From contig NZ_JAKVOI010000001.1 in assembly GCF_022482905.1 (NCBI RefSeq), forward strand, positions 3,039,958 through 3,103,957: a stretch of DNA of 64,000 nt, written 5' to 3'. Below, in pieces: positions 54,822 to 62,853 of the stretch (its first letter is position 1; each line of letters begins with the position of its first letter). Under the pieces are notes generated by a model. It did no database searches. It saw only the letters and a list, made by a program, of their open reading frames with translations, and had not been told where the DNA came from. The translations under genes were made by a program, and so were the position numbers. The stretch comes from Clostridium sp. GTDB lineage: Bacteria; Bacillota; Clostridia; Clostridiales; Clostridiaceae.

Positions 54822-56636
54822 ATGAAGAATAGAAAAATTATAATCATGTTGTTTGTGTCTGTTATATTATTTACTTGTGTGATTATATATTTTCGAAGTC
54901 CACTTAGAGCTAACAAGAATTACCCTATACTGGCAGGTTCTTTTATCCAGATTGATTTGACCCAAAATTGGGATGAAGATAAATGGATGAGTGAATTAAA
55001 GTGCTTAAAAGAGAATAAAATGGAATATGTCATATTATCGGGAATAACTTTTACGGCAAATAATGTAACAAAAACGGCATACAGCAGCAATATACAAGGT
55101 ACCGAAAAAGTTTATGGCAGCAGAGATGAAGTGGAACTGTGCTTGAAATCTGCGGAAAAGTTGGGCATGAAAGTATTTTTAAGTACTGATTTCAATAGTG
55201 AATGGTGGAATAAATCAGCCAATGATACAAACTGGTTGGATAACCAGATGAATCGTACAAATTTAATTTGTGATGAGGTCTATAGAAAATACCATTCTAA
55301 ATATAAAAATTCTTTTTATGGATGGTATTTCCCATATGAAATAGACAATGTCAAATTTGATACTGATGAAAAGTTTGCCATTCTTGCCAATGCAATGAAT
55401 ATAACTTTAAACTACCTTGAAGCAAAAAAGGAAAGGCTGCCATTTTTGTTATCACCTTTTATGAATTCTGCATTTGGTACACCGGATAAATATGCAGATA
55501 ACTGGAAATACTTTTTTTCAATTACCAATTTAAAAGAGGGTGATATACTATGTCCTCAGGATTCAGTTGGAGCTGGTGGACTTGATATAAGTGAGGTAAA
55601 TCAGTGGTTTACTTCACTTAGGAAAGCGGTGGACAGCAAAAGTGGATTGAAACTCTGGGCTAATGTAGAAACATTTGACTATGTAAACAATTCTACCGTT
55701 ACCTTGGACAGGCTTCTTCAGCAGATGGAAATGGAACAACCATGTGTAGATAAGATAGTAAGCTTTTCCTACAGTCATTATTACAGCCCCAATAATATTG
55801 ATCCAGGTTTTAATCAAGCATATTCCGAGTATGTCAGGAAGGGAAAGCTTCCACATAATAAGATAAATACTCCTAAAAATCTAAGAGTACAAACTATAAA
55901 TAAAGATGAATTCAAATTGATCTGGGATAAGCCCAAAAATGACAAGAATATATGCGGATATAAAGTATATAGAGATGGAATCCTTATATATAATCCCATG
56001 GTCCAGAGGAAATATGGAGGGAAGAAAAAGGAGTTCTATTTAAGTGTAATAGATAGGCCCATATTAAAAACCAATACTAAATCATATACATATGAGGTAA
56101 AGGCGGTTGATTTTTCAGGAAATATGTCTGAAGCCTCTGAAGCGGTAACTGTTAATGTAGATGAAATAAAAACTTTACCTGAAGTGTTGTCAGTAGGATG
56201 TAAATATAATTTAAGTCCAAGACCTGACTTTAACTATGACGATAATGGAGTTAAACTTACAGATGGCAGGTACGCACTTCATAATGTAATAAAGGACAAA
56301 TCATTTTCAGCATGGTACAATGATCCTTTTAATGTGGAAATAGATTTGAAAAATGTAAAAAAGACTCGGCAGTTTATGATAGATTGCTATAGGAATCCGA
56401 GAGCATGGGCAATGCTGCCTAAAGCGGTGTCTGTTGCAGTATCACAGAATGGAATTGATTTTACTCCAGCAGGACTCTTCAGAATACCATCTGTTCCATT
56501 TTCAGATAGAAAGGGATCCAAGTATCCACTCTACATTATATTGGATAAATCAGTGGATGCAAGATATGTTAGATTTACCGTGATACCCGAACCTAATTAT
56601 TATACTTTTATAGATGAAGTCCAGGTCAGGAATTAA
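54822..56636 (+). CDS. Membrane-anchored DUF4434-type protein with FN3 and discoidin-like domains
   Basis: A 604-residue protein with an N-terminal hydrophobic anchor (residues 6-25, IIIMLFVSVILFTCVIIYF). A TIM-barrel-like DUF4434 domain follows at about 35-335 (PILAGSFIQIDLTQNWDEDKWMSELKCLKEN, then FYGWYFPYEID). One fibronectin type III domain is at about 348-450 (PKNLRVQTINKDEFKLIWDKP ... TYEVKAVDFSGNMSEAS). The C-terminal domain, about 455-604, resembles F5/8-type carbohydrate binding (ARYVRFTVIPEPNYYTFIDEVQVRN). DUF4434 is related to glycoside hydrolases. The likely site is outside the membrane. ATG 54822 is 11 bases after AGAAGGG. Confidence 0.8.
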   Translation: MKNRKIIIMLFVSVILFTCVIIYFRSPLRANKNYPILAGSFIQIDLTQNWDEDKWMSELKCLKENKMEYVILSGITFTANNVTKTAYSSNIQGTEKVYGSRDEVELCLKSAEKLGMKVFLSTDFNSEWWNKSANDTNWLDNQMNRTNLICDEVYRKYHSKYKNSFYGWYFPYEIDNVKFDTDEKFAILANAMNITLNYLEAKKERLPFLLSPFMNSAFGTPDKYADNWKYFFSITNLKEGDILCPQDSVGAGGLDISEVNQWFTSLRKAVDSKSGLKLWANVETFDYVNNSTVTLDRLLQQMEMEQPCVDKIVSFSYSHYYSPNNIDPGFNQAYSEYVRKGKLPHNKINTPKNLRVQTINKDEFKLIWDKPKNDKNICGYKVYRDGILIYNPMVQRKYGGKKKEFYLSVIDRPILKTNTKSYTYEVKAVDFSGNMSEASEAVTVNVDEIKTLPEVLSVGCKYNLSPRPDFNYDDNGVKLTDGRYALHNVIKDKSFSAWYNDPFNVEIDLKNVKKTRQFMIDCYRNPRAWAMLPKAVSVAVSQNGIDFTPAGLFRIPSVPFSDRKGSKYPLYIILDKSVDARYVRFTVIPEPNYYTFIDEVQVRN

Positions 56637-56675
56637 AAAATGGCAGATAAAGCCATTCAATAAGTTAGATAATTA

Positions 56676-56704
56676 TTGACATAAAATTATATAAATATTA
56701 TAAT
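56676..56704 (+). promoter_or_regulatory. Consensus promoter of asnS
   Basis: Perfect -35 TTGACA (56676-56681), a 17-base spacer and perfect -10 TATAAT (56699-56704). The start is predicted near 56711. Confidence 0.85.
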
Positions 56705-56729
56705 TTTAAAGTATAGTCCTATGAATTGC

Positions 56730-56766
56730 AGCTCTTTTGTCCCATTATGGATAGAAGGGCTTTTTT
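56730..56766 (+). terminator. Terminator-like hairpin in the asnS leader
   Basis: A 13-pair stem (56730-56742 with 56749-56761, including four G-T pairs) has a 6-base loop and is followed by TTTTTT to 56766. It lies about 20 bases after the predicted transcription start and 30 bases before the asnS ATG, so it can attenuate asnS transcription. Confidence 0.65.
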
Positions 56767-56795
56767 ACGAAAAAACATTACGGAGGGGTTTATTC

Positions 56796-58187
56796 ATGGA
56801 AATAACGTTAGTTAGGTCTATTTATAAAGATATTGAAAAGTTTGCAGACAAAGACATAAAAATTTCAGGATGGATTAGAACGATAAGAGACTCAAAATCA
56901 TTTGGATTTATAGAGATAAATGATGGAACATTTTTTAAGAATATCCAGGTAGTTTTTGATGCTGGTCTTGACAATTTTAAAGAGATATCAAAATTGCCCA
57001 TAAGTTCTTCACTGTCAGTAGAAGGTAAGCTGGTAGTTACACCTAATGCAAGGCAGCCTTTTGAGATTAGAGCAAGTAAAATAAATATAGAAGGCAAATC
57101 GTCATTGGATTATCCTCTTCAGAAGAAAAGACACACTTTGGAGTACTTGAGAACTATTGCCCATTTGAGGGCAAGGAGCAATACATTTTCCGCAGTATTC
57201 AGAGTTCGTTCTCTGGCGGCTTATGCTGTACATAAGTTTTTTCAGGATAGAAATTTTGTATATGCCCAGACTCCCCTGATAACGGGAAGCGATTGTGAAG
57301 GCGCAGGAGAGATGTTTAAAGTAACAACTTTTGACTTGAATAATGTTCCTAAGAATGAAGATGGAAGCATAGATTATTCAAAGGACTTTTTTGGTAAAGA
57401 AACCAATTTGACAGTAAGTGGTCAATTATCTGCAGAGACTATGGCACTTGCGTTTAGAAATGTATATACTTTTGGACCTACTTTCAGGGCAGAGGAGTCA
57501 AATACTGCAAGGCATGCTGCAGAGTTCTGGATGATAGAACCAGAAATGGCATTTGCCGATCTGAATGATTATATGGATGTTGCAGAGGAACTGGTCAAAT
57601 ACATAATAAAATATGTTCTGGAAAATGCGCCTGAAGAGATGGAATTCTTTAATTCATTTATACATAAGGGGCTGTTTGAAAGATTAAACAATGTGGTAAA
57701 TTCAAGTTTTGGAAGAATAACCTATACTGAAGCAGTAGATATACTTAGAAAAAGCGGGCAAAAATTTGAATATCCGGTAGAATGGGGAATTGACCTGCAG
57801 ACGGAACATGAGAGATTCTTGACAGAAAAAATCTACGGGAAGCCTATATTTGTAACTGATTATCCAAAAGATATAAAAGCATTTTATATGAGAGCAAATG
57901 ATGATGGCAAAACTGTTGCTGCAGCTGATTTACTTGTGCCAGGAGTAGGAGAAATAGTAGGAGGAAGCCAGAGAGAAGAAAGATATGATGTTCTCGAAAA
58001 GAGAATAGAAGAACTGGGGCTTAGCAAGGAAGACTATTGGTGGTATCTGGAATTGAGGAAATATGGAGAAACGAAACATTCTGGATTTGGGCTTGGTTTT
58101 GAAAGAATATTAATGTATATTACGGGTATGTCTAATATAAGGGATGTAATCCCATTCCCTAGAACTACAGGTTCTGCTGAATTTTAA
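56796..58187 (+). CDS. asnS: Asparaginyl-tRNA synthetase
   Basis: A 463-residue class IIb enzyme. An N-terminal OB-fold ([32 protein letters not shown]) binds the anticodon. Motif 2 is [25 protein letters not shown] and motif 3 is [30 protein letters not shown] 56796 follows ACGGAGGGG; the in-frame region upstream to 56721 lies in the leader hairpin. It stands alone between terminators. Confidence 0.97.
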   Translation: MEITLVRSIYKDIEKFADKDIKISGWIRTIRDSKSFGFIEINDGTFFKNIQVVFDAGLDNFKEISKLPISSSLSVEGKLVVTPNARQPFEIRASKINIEGKSSLDYPLQKKRHTLEYLRTIAHLRARSNTFSAVFRVRSLAAYAVHKFFQDRNFVYAQTPLITGSDCEGAGEMFKVTTFDLNNVPKNEDGSIDYSKDFFGKETNLTVSGQLSAETMALAFRNVYTFGPTFRAEESNTARHAAEFWMIEPEMAFADLNDYMDVAEELVKYIIKYVLENAPEEMEFFNSFIHKGLFERLNNVVNSSFGRITYTEAVDILRKSGQKFEYPVEWGIDLQTEHERFLTEKIYGKPIFVTDYPKDIKAFYMRANDDGKTVAAADLLVPGVGEIVGGSQREERYDVLEKRIEELGLSKEDYWWYLELRKYGETKHSGFGLGFERILMYITGMSNIRDVIPFPRTTGSAEF

Positions 58188-58196
58188 GGTAACTTT

Positions 58197-58236
58197 AAAG
58201 AGACCTTATAGCTGTTTTTATATAAGGTCTCTTTTT
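58197..58236. terminator. asnS terminator (bidirectional)
   Basis: AAAGAGACCTTATA (58197-58210) pairs exactly with TATAAGGTCTCTTT (58221-58234), followed by TT. It also serves the convergent SEC-C gene. Confidence 0.92.
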
Positions 58237-58250
58237 ATTGAGTATTTATA

Positions 58251-58754
58251 CTAAGTTGTTTTTCCACAGCAGTTTTTATATTTTTTACCGCTCCCACAGG
58301 GACAAGGATCATTTCTACCAATTTTGTTTTTATTTATTATTGTTTTGGAAGAAACCCAGCTTTTATGTATGCTTTTCCTCTTTTCCTTTGAAAAAATCGA
58401 TTCCCACTGTGGCAGTTTATAGAGATAATCCGCTTTGGCATCCAGCATATTGAAATACAGCTTTTCAAAATTGATTTTCACATCAATATTTGAATCCCGA
58501 TCCAATTTTTCAAGCTCAATAGAAATTTCAAGACTATCATTTATTCCATCCAAAAAACCTATGAAAACTACTGGAGAAATATTAAATTCTTGTGATAAAT
58601 TTTTTATGTTTCCATTTAAAGAAGTTCTATGATCTGTTAATATCTTAGTGTATATATTCTTCTCGATGGAACCGTATTCTTTCCAAAATTCAGCCTCACC
58701 TTTTGTTTTAACTAGCTTTACAACTGTATCTGTCCAATCTTTATATAAACTCAT
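58251..58754 (-). CDS. SEC-C zinc-motif protein
   Basis: A 167-residue protein. The last 22 residues are the SEC-C metal-binding motif found at the end of SecA ([21 protein letters not shown]). The N-terminal 120 residues are helical ([33 protein letters not shown]) and belong to no family I can name. SEC-C tails bind zinc and contact ribosomes or SecB in other proteins. The function here is unknown. ATG 58754 lies 13 bases after GGAGG. Confidence 0.85.
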   Translation of the reverse strand: MSLYKDWTDTVVKLVKTKGEAEFWKEYGSIEKNIYTKILTDHRTSLNGNIKNLSQEFNISPVVFIGFLDGINDSLEISIELEKLDRDSNIDVKINFEKLYFNMLDAKADYLYKLPQWESIFSKEKRKSIHKSWVSSKTIINKNKIGRNDPCPCGSGKKYKNCCGKTT

Positions 58755-58866
58755 ATTATGTCCTGTTAAAAAAACAGTACCTCCTTCATTTTTAGTTTAA
58801 TATTAAGAATATTAAATTTATCTATTACCTGAATTATTATAATAAATATTGCAGTGGTTTGCAATA

Positions 58867-59040
58867 TTATGGCTTTAGTTTTAAAATATAGACTGCATCC
58901 TTGGAGCAATAGCTGCACTTTGGTTTACTGCATTGATTATCTACATAAAACATATATGGAAAGGTTTCATTTTCCACTAAAAAGTCGTCAATAGCGATGT
59001 CTATATGGTCATTACAACTGTATTTAGTCTGCTTTGATAT
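58867..59040 (-). CDS. CxxH/CxxC small protein with non-standard start
   Basis: A protein of about 57 residues similar to the BA_5709-type CxxH/CxxC family: KYSCNDHIDIAIDDFLVENETFPYMF, then CSKPKCSYCSKDAVYILK. The Cys and His pairs suggest a zinc site. AGGAGG lies at 59055-59050. No ATG, GTG or TTG lies at the right distance; ATA at 59040 is nine bases away and gives the family-like N-terminus. A longer in-frame ATG at 59091 has no ribosome binding site. The start overlaps the end of the GerMN gene. Function unknown. Confidence 0.6.
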   Translation of the reverse strand: MSKQTKYSCNDHIDIAIDDFLVENETFPYMFYVDNQCSKPKCSYCSKDAVYILKLKP

Positions 59041-59590
59041 TTTTAAGATCCTCCTTTCCAATAGGTTTGGATAAATCAAAATTGTTTCCAAACAAATTAG
59101 TATCCTTATTATCTATAAATATCTTTACTTTGTCAACAGAGGATAGTTGGGTTAGAGATAAAACAATGCTTTTGATGCAGGCCTCTTCTTTCCTGGCATT
59201 CATTTTTTGATTTGTATCTTTGCTTAAATTTACATAGGCTATTTTGTCCTTTATAGATACACTGATAAGTCTTGCACTTTTATCAAATACAGGAGATAGA
59301 TTACTTTTTACAGAAGGACCTTTTATAAGTTCATTTATTATAGTTTCGGCAAGAAGTTCATCTTTCTTTATTATTCTCTGCTCCTTTGATAATTCCAGCG
59401 CACCATCCTTTTTAGTAGAATCAAAATATATATTTAATTCTATTAAATTGTTTTTTTCCTGGGGGAATGCTATTTCTTTTTCCTTCTCACTATTATTTAT
59501 ACTCAGATTATCTTTTTTTTCACATGAAGTCAGTGATAAATTAAGAAACATGACTGTGGAGCACAGCAGAATACTAAAAATTTTTTTCAT
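59024..59590 (-). CDS. GerMN-domain lipoprotein
   Basis: A 188-residue lipoprotein. The signal peptide MKKIFSILLCSTVMFLNLSLTSC has a lipobox ending in Cys23. A GerMN domain follows (about 60-180): IELNIYFDSTKKDGALELSKEQRII, ETIINELIKGP, AYVNLSKDTNQ and SVDKVKIFIDNK. GerMN domains occur in the spore germination protein GerM and in LpqB-like lipoproteins. It would face the outside of the membrane. ATG 59590 follows AAAAGGTGATAA; the open frame to 59659 overlaps the upstream gene and lacks a signal. Confidence 0.85.
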   Translation of the reverse strand: MKKIFSILLCSTVMFLNLSLTSCEKKDNLSINNSEKEKEIAFPQEKNNLIELNIYFDSTKKDGALELSKEQRIIKKDELLAETIINELIKGPSVKSNLSPVFDKSARLISVSIKDKIAYVNLSKDTNQKMNARKEEACIKSIVLSLTQLSSVDKVKIFIDNKDTNLFGNNFDLSKPIGKEDLKNIKAD

Positions 59591-59609
59591 GACTTTATCA
59601 CCTTTTCTA

Positions 59610-60395
59610 TTAAAATTGTGTATAGTTACTTGGCATATTACGACTTGCCATTGATACACTTAAATCCTTATCAAGCTCTATTCCTTCTTTGGCTAAGACA
59701 TTCAATACAGTTTTGTAGGCTAATTTTGGATAGTTGTTTATTTTGCTCAAATGTCCTAAGATTATTTTTTTGAATTTATTGGTCGAAATATCCAATATAG
59801 CTTTTCCACAATCATCGTTTGACAAATGACCAATTTTACTAAGTATTCTCCTTTTTAAGGCATACGGGTAAGGACCAAATTTTAACATCTCAACGTCATG
59901 ATTACTTTCCAGTAGTATTATGTCTGCCTGACTTAAAATTTTCTTTATTTCTTCCGAGAAAAATCCCAGATCGGTTGCTATGCAGGCACATTTATCTTTG
60001 CTGAAGATTTTATATCCCCTGGGGTCTGCTGCATCATGAGATATTCTATAACTAGTTACAGCCATGTCATTGATTTCAATATAATCATTGGAAATTACTT
60101 TTATATTATGTTCCTTGATTTTACCTATGGATTTAGACATAGCATTCCATGTAGATTCATTGGTGTATATGGGTATATCATATCTCCTGGATAGTACACC
60201 AACACCTTTGATATGGTCAGTATGTTCATGGGTAACTAAAATGGCATCTATATCCTTTGGCTTTTGACCAATACTCAGTAGAGCATTTTCTATATTTTTA
60301 CCGGCAAGGCCTGCATCTACTAAAATTTTTGTGTTGTCAGAAGCTATAAATGTACTGTTCCCGCTGCTTCCGCTAAATAAAGGGCAGAAAATCAT
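59610..60395 (-). CDS. walJ: Metallo-beta-lactamase-fold exonuclease-like protein (WalJ/YycJ)
   Basis: A 261-residue protein. The N-terminus FCPLFSGSSGNSTFIASDNTKILVDAG is typical of YycJ. The metal site is THEHTDH, with later HDAADPRGYKI, ATDLGFF, ESNHDVEML and GHLSNDDCG. Family members are proposed 5'-3' exonucleases linked to the WalRK (YycFG) system and DNA repair. No walRK genes are here. It is downstream of murA and upstream of the GerMN gene, probably co-transcribed. Confidence 0.9.
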   Translation of the reverse strand: MIFCPLFSGSSGNSTFIASDNTKILVDAGLAGKNIENALLSIGQKPKDIDAILVTHEHTDHIKGVGVLSRRYDIPIYTNESTWNAMSKSIGKIKEHNIKVISNDYIEINDMAVTSYRISHDAADPRGYKIFSKDKCACIATDLGFFSEEIKKILSQADIILLESNHDVEMLKFGPYPYALKRRILSKIGHLSNDDCGKAILDISTNKFKKIILGHLSKINNYPKLAYKTVLNVLAKEGIELDKDLSVSMASRNMPSNYTQF

Positions 60396-60428
60396 GATAA
60401 ATCTCCTTTAAATTAAAATTCAGAGGAT

Positions 60429-61685
60429 CTATTCGGATACTTTGATTATGTCAGCTCCAAGATCCTTAAATTTATTTTCTATATTTGGATAACCTCTATA
60501 TATGTGTTCAATGCTGAGAACTTCCGTAGTGCCCTCAGCTATAAGACCTGCTATAACCATTGCCGCACCGGCTCTTAAATCTGTGGCTTTTACCACTGCT
60601 CCTGTTAACTTATCTATTCCGTCAATTATAGCAGTTCTGCCTTCAACTTTTATATTAGCACCCATTTTTTTTAATTCATCTACATGTTTGAATCTGCTTT
60701 CCCATATGCTTTCATTTATTATGCTCCTGCCTTCTGCTATGCTCAAAAGAGCACTCATGGGCTGCTGGACATCCGTAGGAAAACCGGGATAAGGCTGGGT
60801 TTTTATGTTGATTCCCTTCAGGCGTCCCTCGGATTTTACAGTAATACAGTCACCATCTTCTTCTATTTCCACACCCATCTCTATCAACTTTGCAGATATG
60901 GATTCAAGATGTTTGGGTATGATATTTTTAATAGTAACTTTGCCGCCGCAGGCAGCTGATGCAATCATGTATGTACCCGCTTCTATCTGATCTGGTATTA
61001 CGCTGTAGGAGCAGCCGCTCAAGCTGTCTACACCCACAATTCTTATGACATCTGTGCCTGCCCCTTTTATATTTGCACCCATACTGTTTAGAAAGTTTGC
61101 TACATCTACTACATGAGGTTCTTTTGCTACATTTTCAAGAGTGGTTACTCCTTTAGCCAATGTTGCAGCCAGCATTACGTTTATAGTTGCACCTACACTT
61201 ACAACATCGAAAAATATATTTGTTCCTACTAGTTCCTTTGCTTGAACTACAACACATCCATGGACAATTTTTACTTCTGCACCTAGCGCTTCGAAACCCT
61301 TTATATGCTGGTCTATAGGTCTAACCCCTATAGGACAACCACCGGGTAACTCAACTTTTGCCTTTTTAAATCTTCCAAGAAGTGCTCCTATTAGATAATA
61401 AGATGCCCTCATTTTTCTGACATCATTTGTACTGGCACTTAAGCTGTCTATATTAGTACTGTCAATTACTGCAGAATTTTTGTTGGTTTTAATGTCACAA
61501 CCAAGGCTTTTGAGTATTCTTTCAATACAATGGACATCTTCTATATCAGGAATATTATCTATTATGCATTTATTTTTACTAGCCATTATTGCTGCAGGTA
61601 GGATTGCAACAGCAGCATTTTTTGCACCATTTATTTCTATAGAACCAAACAGAGAGTTCCCTCCGTTAATTACTAATTTATTCAT
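60429..61685 (-). CDS. murA: UDP-N-acetylglucosamine 1-carboxyvinyltransferase
   Basis: A 418-residue enzyme for the first committed step of peptidoglycan synthesis. Lys22 is in [10 protein letters not shown]. The catalytic Cys117 is in [16 protein letters not shown], so fosfomycin sensitivity is expected (Cys, not Asp). [20 protein letters not shown] and the C-terminal [21 protein letters not shown] are conserved. ATG 61685 lies nine bases after AAGGATGG. Clostridia often carry two murA-type genes; which copy this is cannot be told here. Confidence 0.96.
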   Translation of the reverse strand: MNKLVINGGNSLFGSIEINGAKNAAVAILPAAIMASKNKCIIDNIPDIEDVHCIERILKSLGCDIKTNKNSAVIDSTNIDSLSASTNDVRKMRASYYLIGALLGRFKKAKVELPGGCPIGVRPIDQHIKGFEALGAEVKIVHGCVVVQAKELVGTNIFFDVVSVGATINVMLAATLAKGVTTLENVAKEPHVVDVANFLNSMGANIKGAGTDVIRIVGVDSLSGCSYSVIPDQIEAGTYMIASAACGGKVTIKNIIPKHLESISAKLIEMGVEIEEDGDCITVKSEGRLKGINIKTQPYPGFPTDVQQPMSALLSIAEGRSIINESIWESRFKHVDELKKMGANIKVEGRTAIIDGIDKLTGAVVKATDLRAGAAMVIAGLIAEGTTEVLSIEHIYRGYPNIENKFKDLGADIIKVSE

Positions 61686-61806
61686 CTATGTACCATCCTT
61701 ATCAATTTATATTTATATAAACTTTAGAAAATATCAAAATTAATTCATATTACACAAAATTTATTATATCATAAATCAATAACTTTTTAACATAAAATTG
61801 TTAAAT

Positions 61807-61854
61807 AAAAGCCAGAAACCCAGTTCTATTGACAGAACTGGGTTTCTGGCTTTT
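61807..61854. terminator. Strong bidirectional terminator before the DUF1540 gene end
   Basis: A perfect 21-bp stem (61807-61827 with 61834-61854) has a 6-base loop, four A residues at one end and four T residues at the other. It is 14 bases beyond the DUF1540 stop. Confidence 0.93.
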
Positions 61855-61868
61855 ATGGAAGGATAAAG

Positions 61869-62036
61869 CTATTGTTGTTTTGCAAAACTTCCACAGTCAG
61901 TACATTGTACATCCTTTGCTACAGATTCATGTTTGGTTACCTGTATCTTATCCAGTGTACAATAATTTTCATTACCTGAGTGGAATCTACACTCATTTAC
62001 TATACATCCTATACTTTGATTTTTCTTATTGTTCAT
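61869..62036 (-). CDS. DUF1540 Cys-rich small protein
   Basis: A 55-residue protein: NQSIGCIVNECRFHSGNENYCTLDKIQVTKH and then VQCTDCGSFAK. The Cys spacing (C-x4-C-x4-H ... C ... C-x2-C) is that of DUF1540 proteins, common in spore formers and probably metal-binding. ATG 62036 is chosen from the family start; TTG 62060 is an alternative with a weak AGCAGAG signal after it. Function unknown. Confidence 0.8.
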   Translation of the reverse strand: MNNKKNQSIGCIVNECRFHSGNENYCTLDKIQVTKHESVAKDVQCTDCGSFAKQQ

Positions 62037-62247
62037 AATTTGTCTCTGCTGTTTTCGCAATTATTTTAATTTATACAATTGCATTCCGGCAGAATTCACC
62101 CCTTTCATGATTATTTATCAAATATATTATGTGTATGAAGAAAAAAATTATACTGGAGGTTTTTACAAACAAGTTAAAATACTAAGCGTGAAAATTATAT
62201 GATATAATTAATAGAGGGATAAGTTATATGAATTGGAGGATTGAGCA

Positions 62248-62796
62248 ATGAAATATTATTTAGTAGCATTATTTGATAGAAATTCCTATTCTTATATTGA
62301 ACGTATCCAAAGAAATATGTGTAGAAAATATAGACTATACAAACATATGCCTGTTTTACATATAACTCTTTCGGTAATAGACAATCCAGATGTAGATAAG
62401 TTGGACAAAATAGTTTCGAAATTACTAAATCCGTATAAAAACTTTAAAGTAGAGATCAATGGTGCAATATGTTTTGAACCACCGTATAAGTCCGTTAATT
62501 TGAAAATAGAAAAAAAAGGATATATAATGAGACTTGCCAGACAGCTGAATGATCTTCTTATAATGCATAAATTTAACGTTGTGGAGAATATAGAAAAATG
62601 GGATCTTCATGTCTCACTTGCAAATACCAACTATGCAATAAGGGAATGGAGTAGTAAGGAATATTCTGCAGCCTGTGAAACGGCTAAAAGAGAGAATATA
62701 CATAGAATGGCAACTATTGACAGGATAGCACTCTGGAAACCTATAAACAATAAAAAAGAAATGGTTGTAAAAAATTTTCAACTTAAAGATTATTAA
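62248..62796 (+). CDS. 2H phosphoesterase (2'-5' RNA ligase-like)
   Basis: A 182-residue protein with the two H-x-T/S motifs of the 2H superfamily: LHITLSV near residue 39 and LHVSLAN near residue 129, in a repeated alpha-beta fold. Members include LigT-type RNA 2',3'-cyclic phosphodiesterases. The substrate here is unknown. ATG 62248 follows TTGGAGG. It is monocistronic, ending in a strong terminator. Confidence 0.8.
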   Translation: MKYYLVALFDRNSYSYIERIQRNMCRKYRLYKHMPVLHITLSVIDNPDVDKLDKIVSKLLNPYKNFKVEINGAICFEPPYKSVNLKIEKKGYIMRLARQLNDLLIMHKFNVVENIEKWDLHVSLANTNYAIREWSSKEYSAACETAKRENIHRMATIDRIALWKPINNKKEMVVKNFQLKDY

Positions 62797-62801
62797 TTGA
62801 A

Positions 62802-62840
62802 AAACTCCTGAAAGTCAATTCATCTTTTCAGGAGTTTTTT
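62802..62840. terminator. Terminator between 2H phosphoesterase and glutamine synthetase genes
   Basis: AACTCCTGAAAG pairs with CTTTTCAGGAGTT, followed by TTTT. Being symmetric, it also serves the convergent glutamine synthetase gene. Confidence 0.85.
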
Positions 62841-62853
62841 AAATCCTTAGATT

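Noticed and set aside
56637-56795. T-box riboswitch upstream of asnS
   Set aside because: The leader from the consensus promoter is only about 85 bases, and the conserved T-box sequence is not seen.
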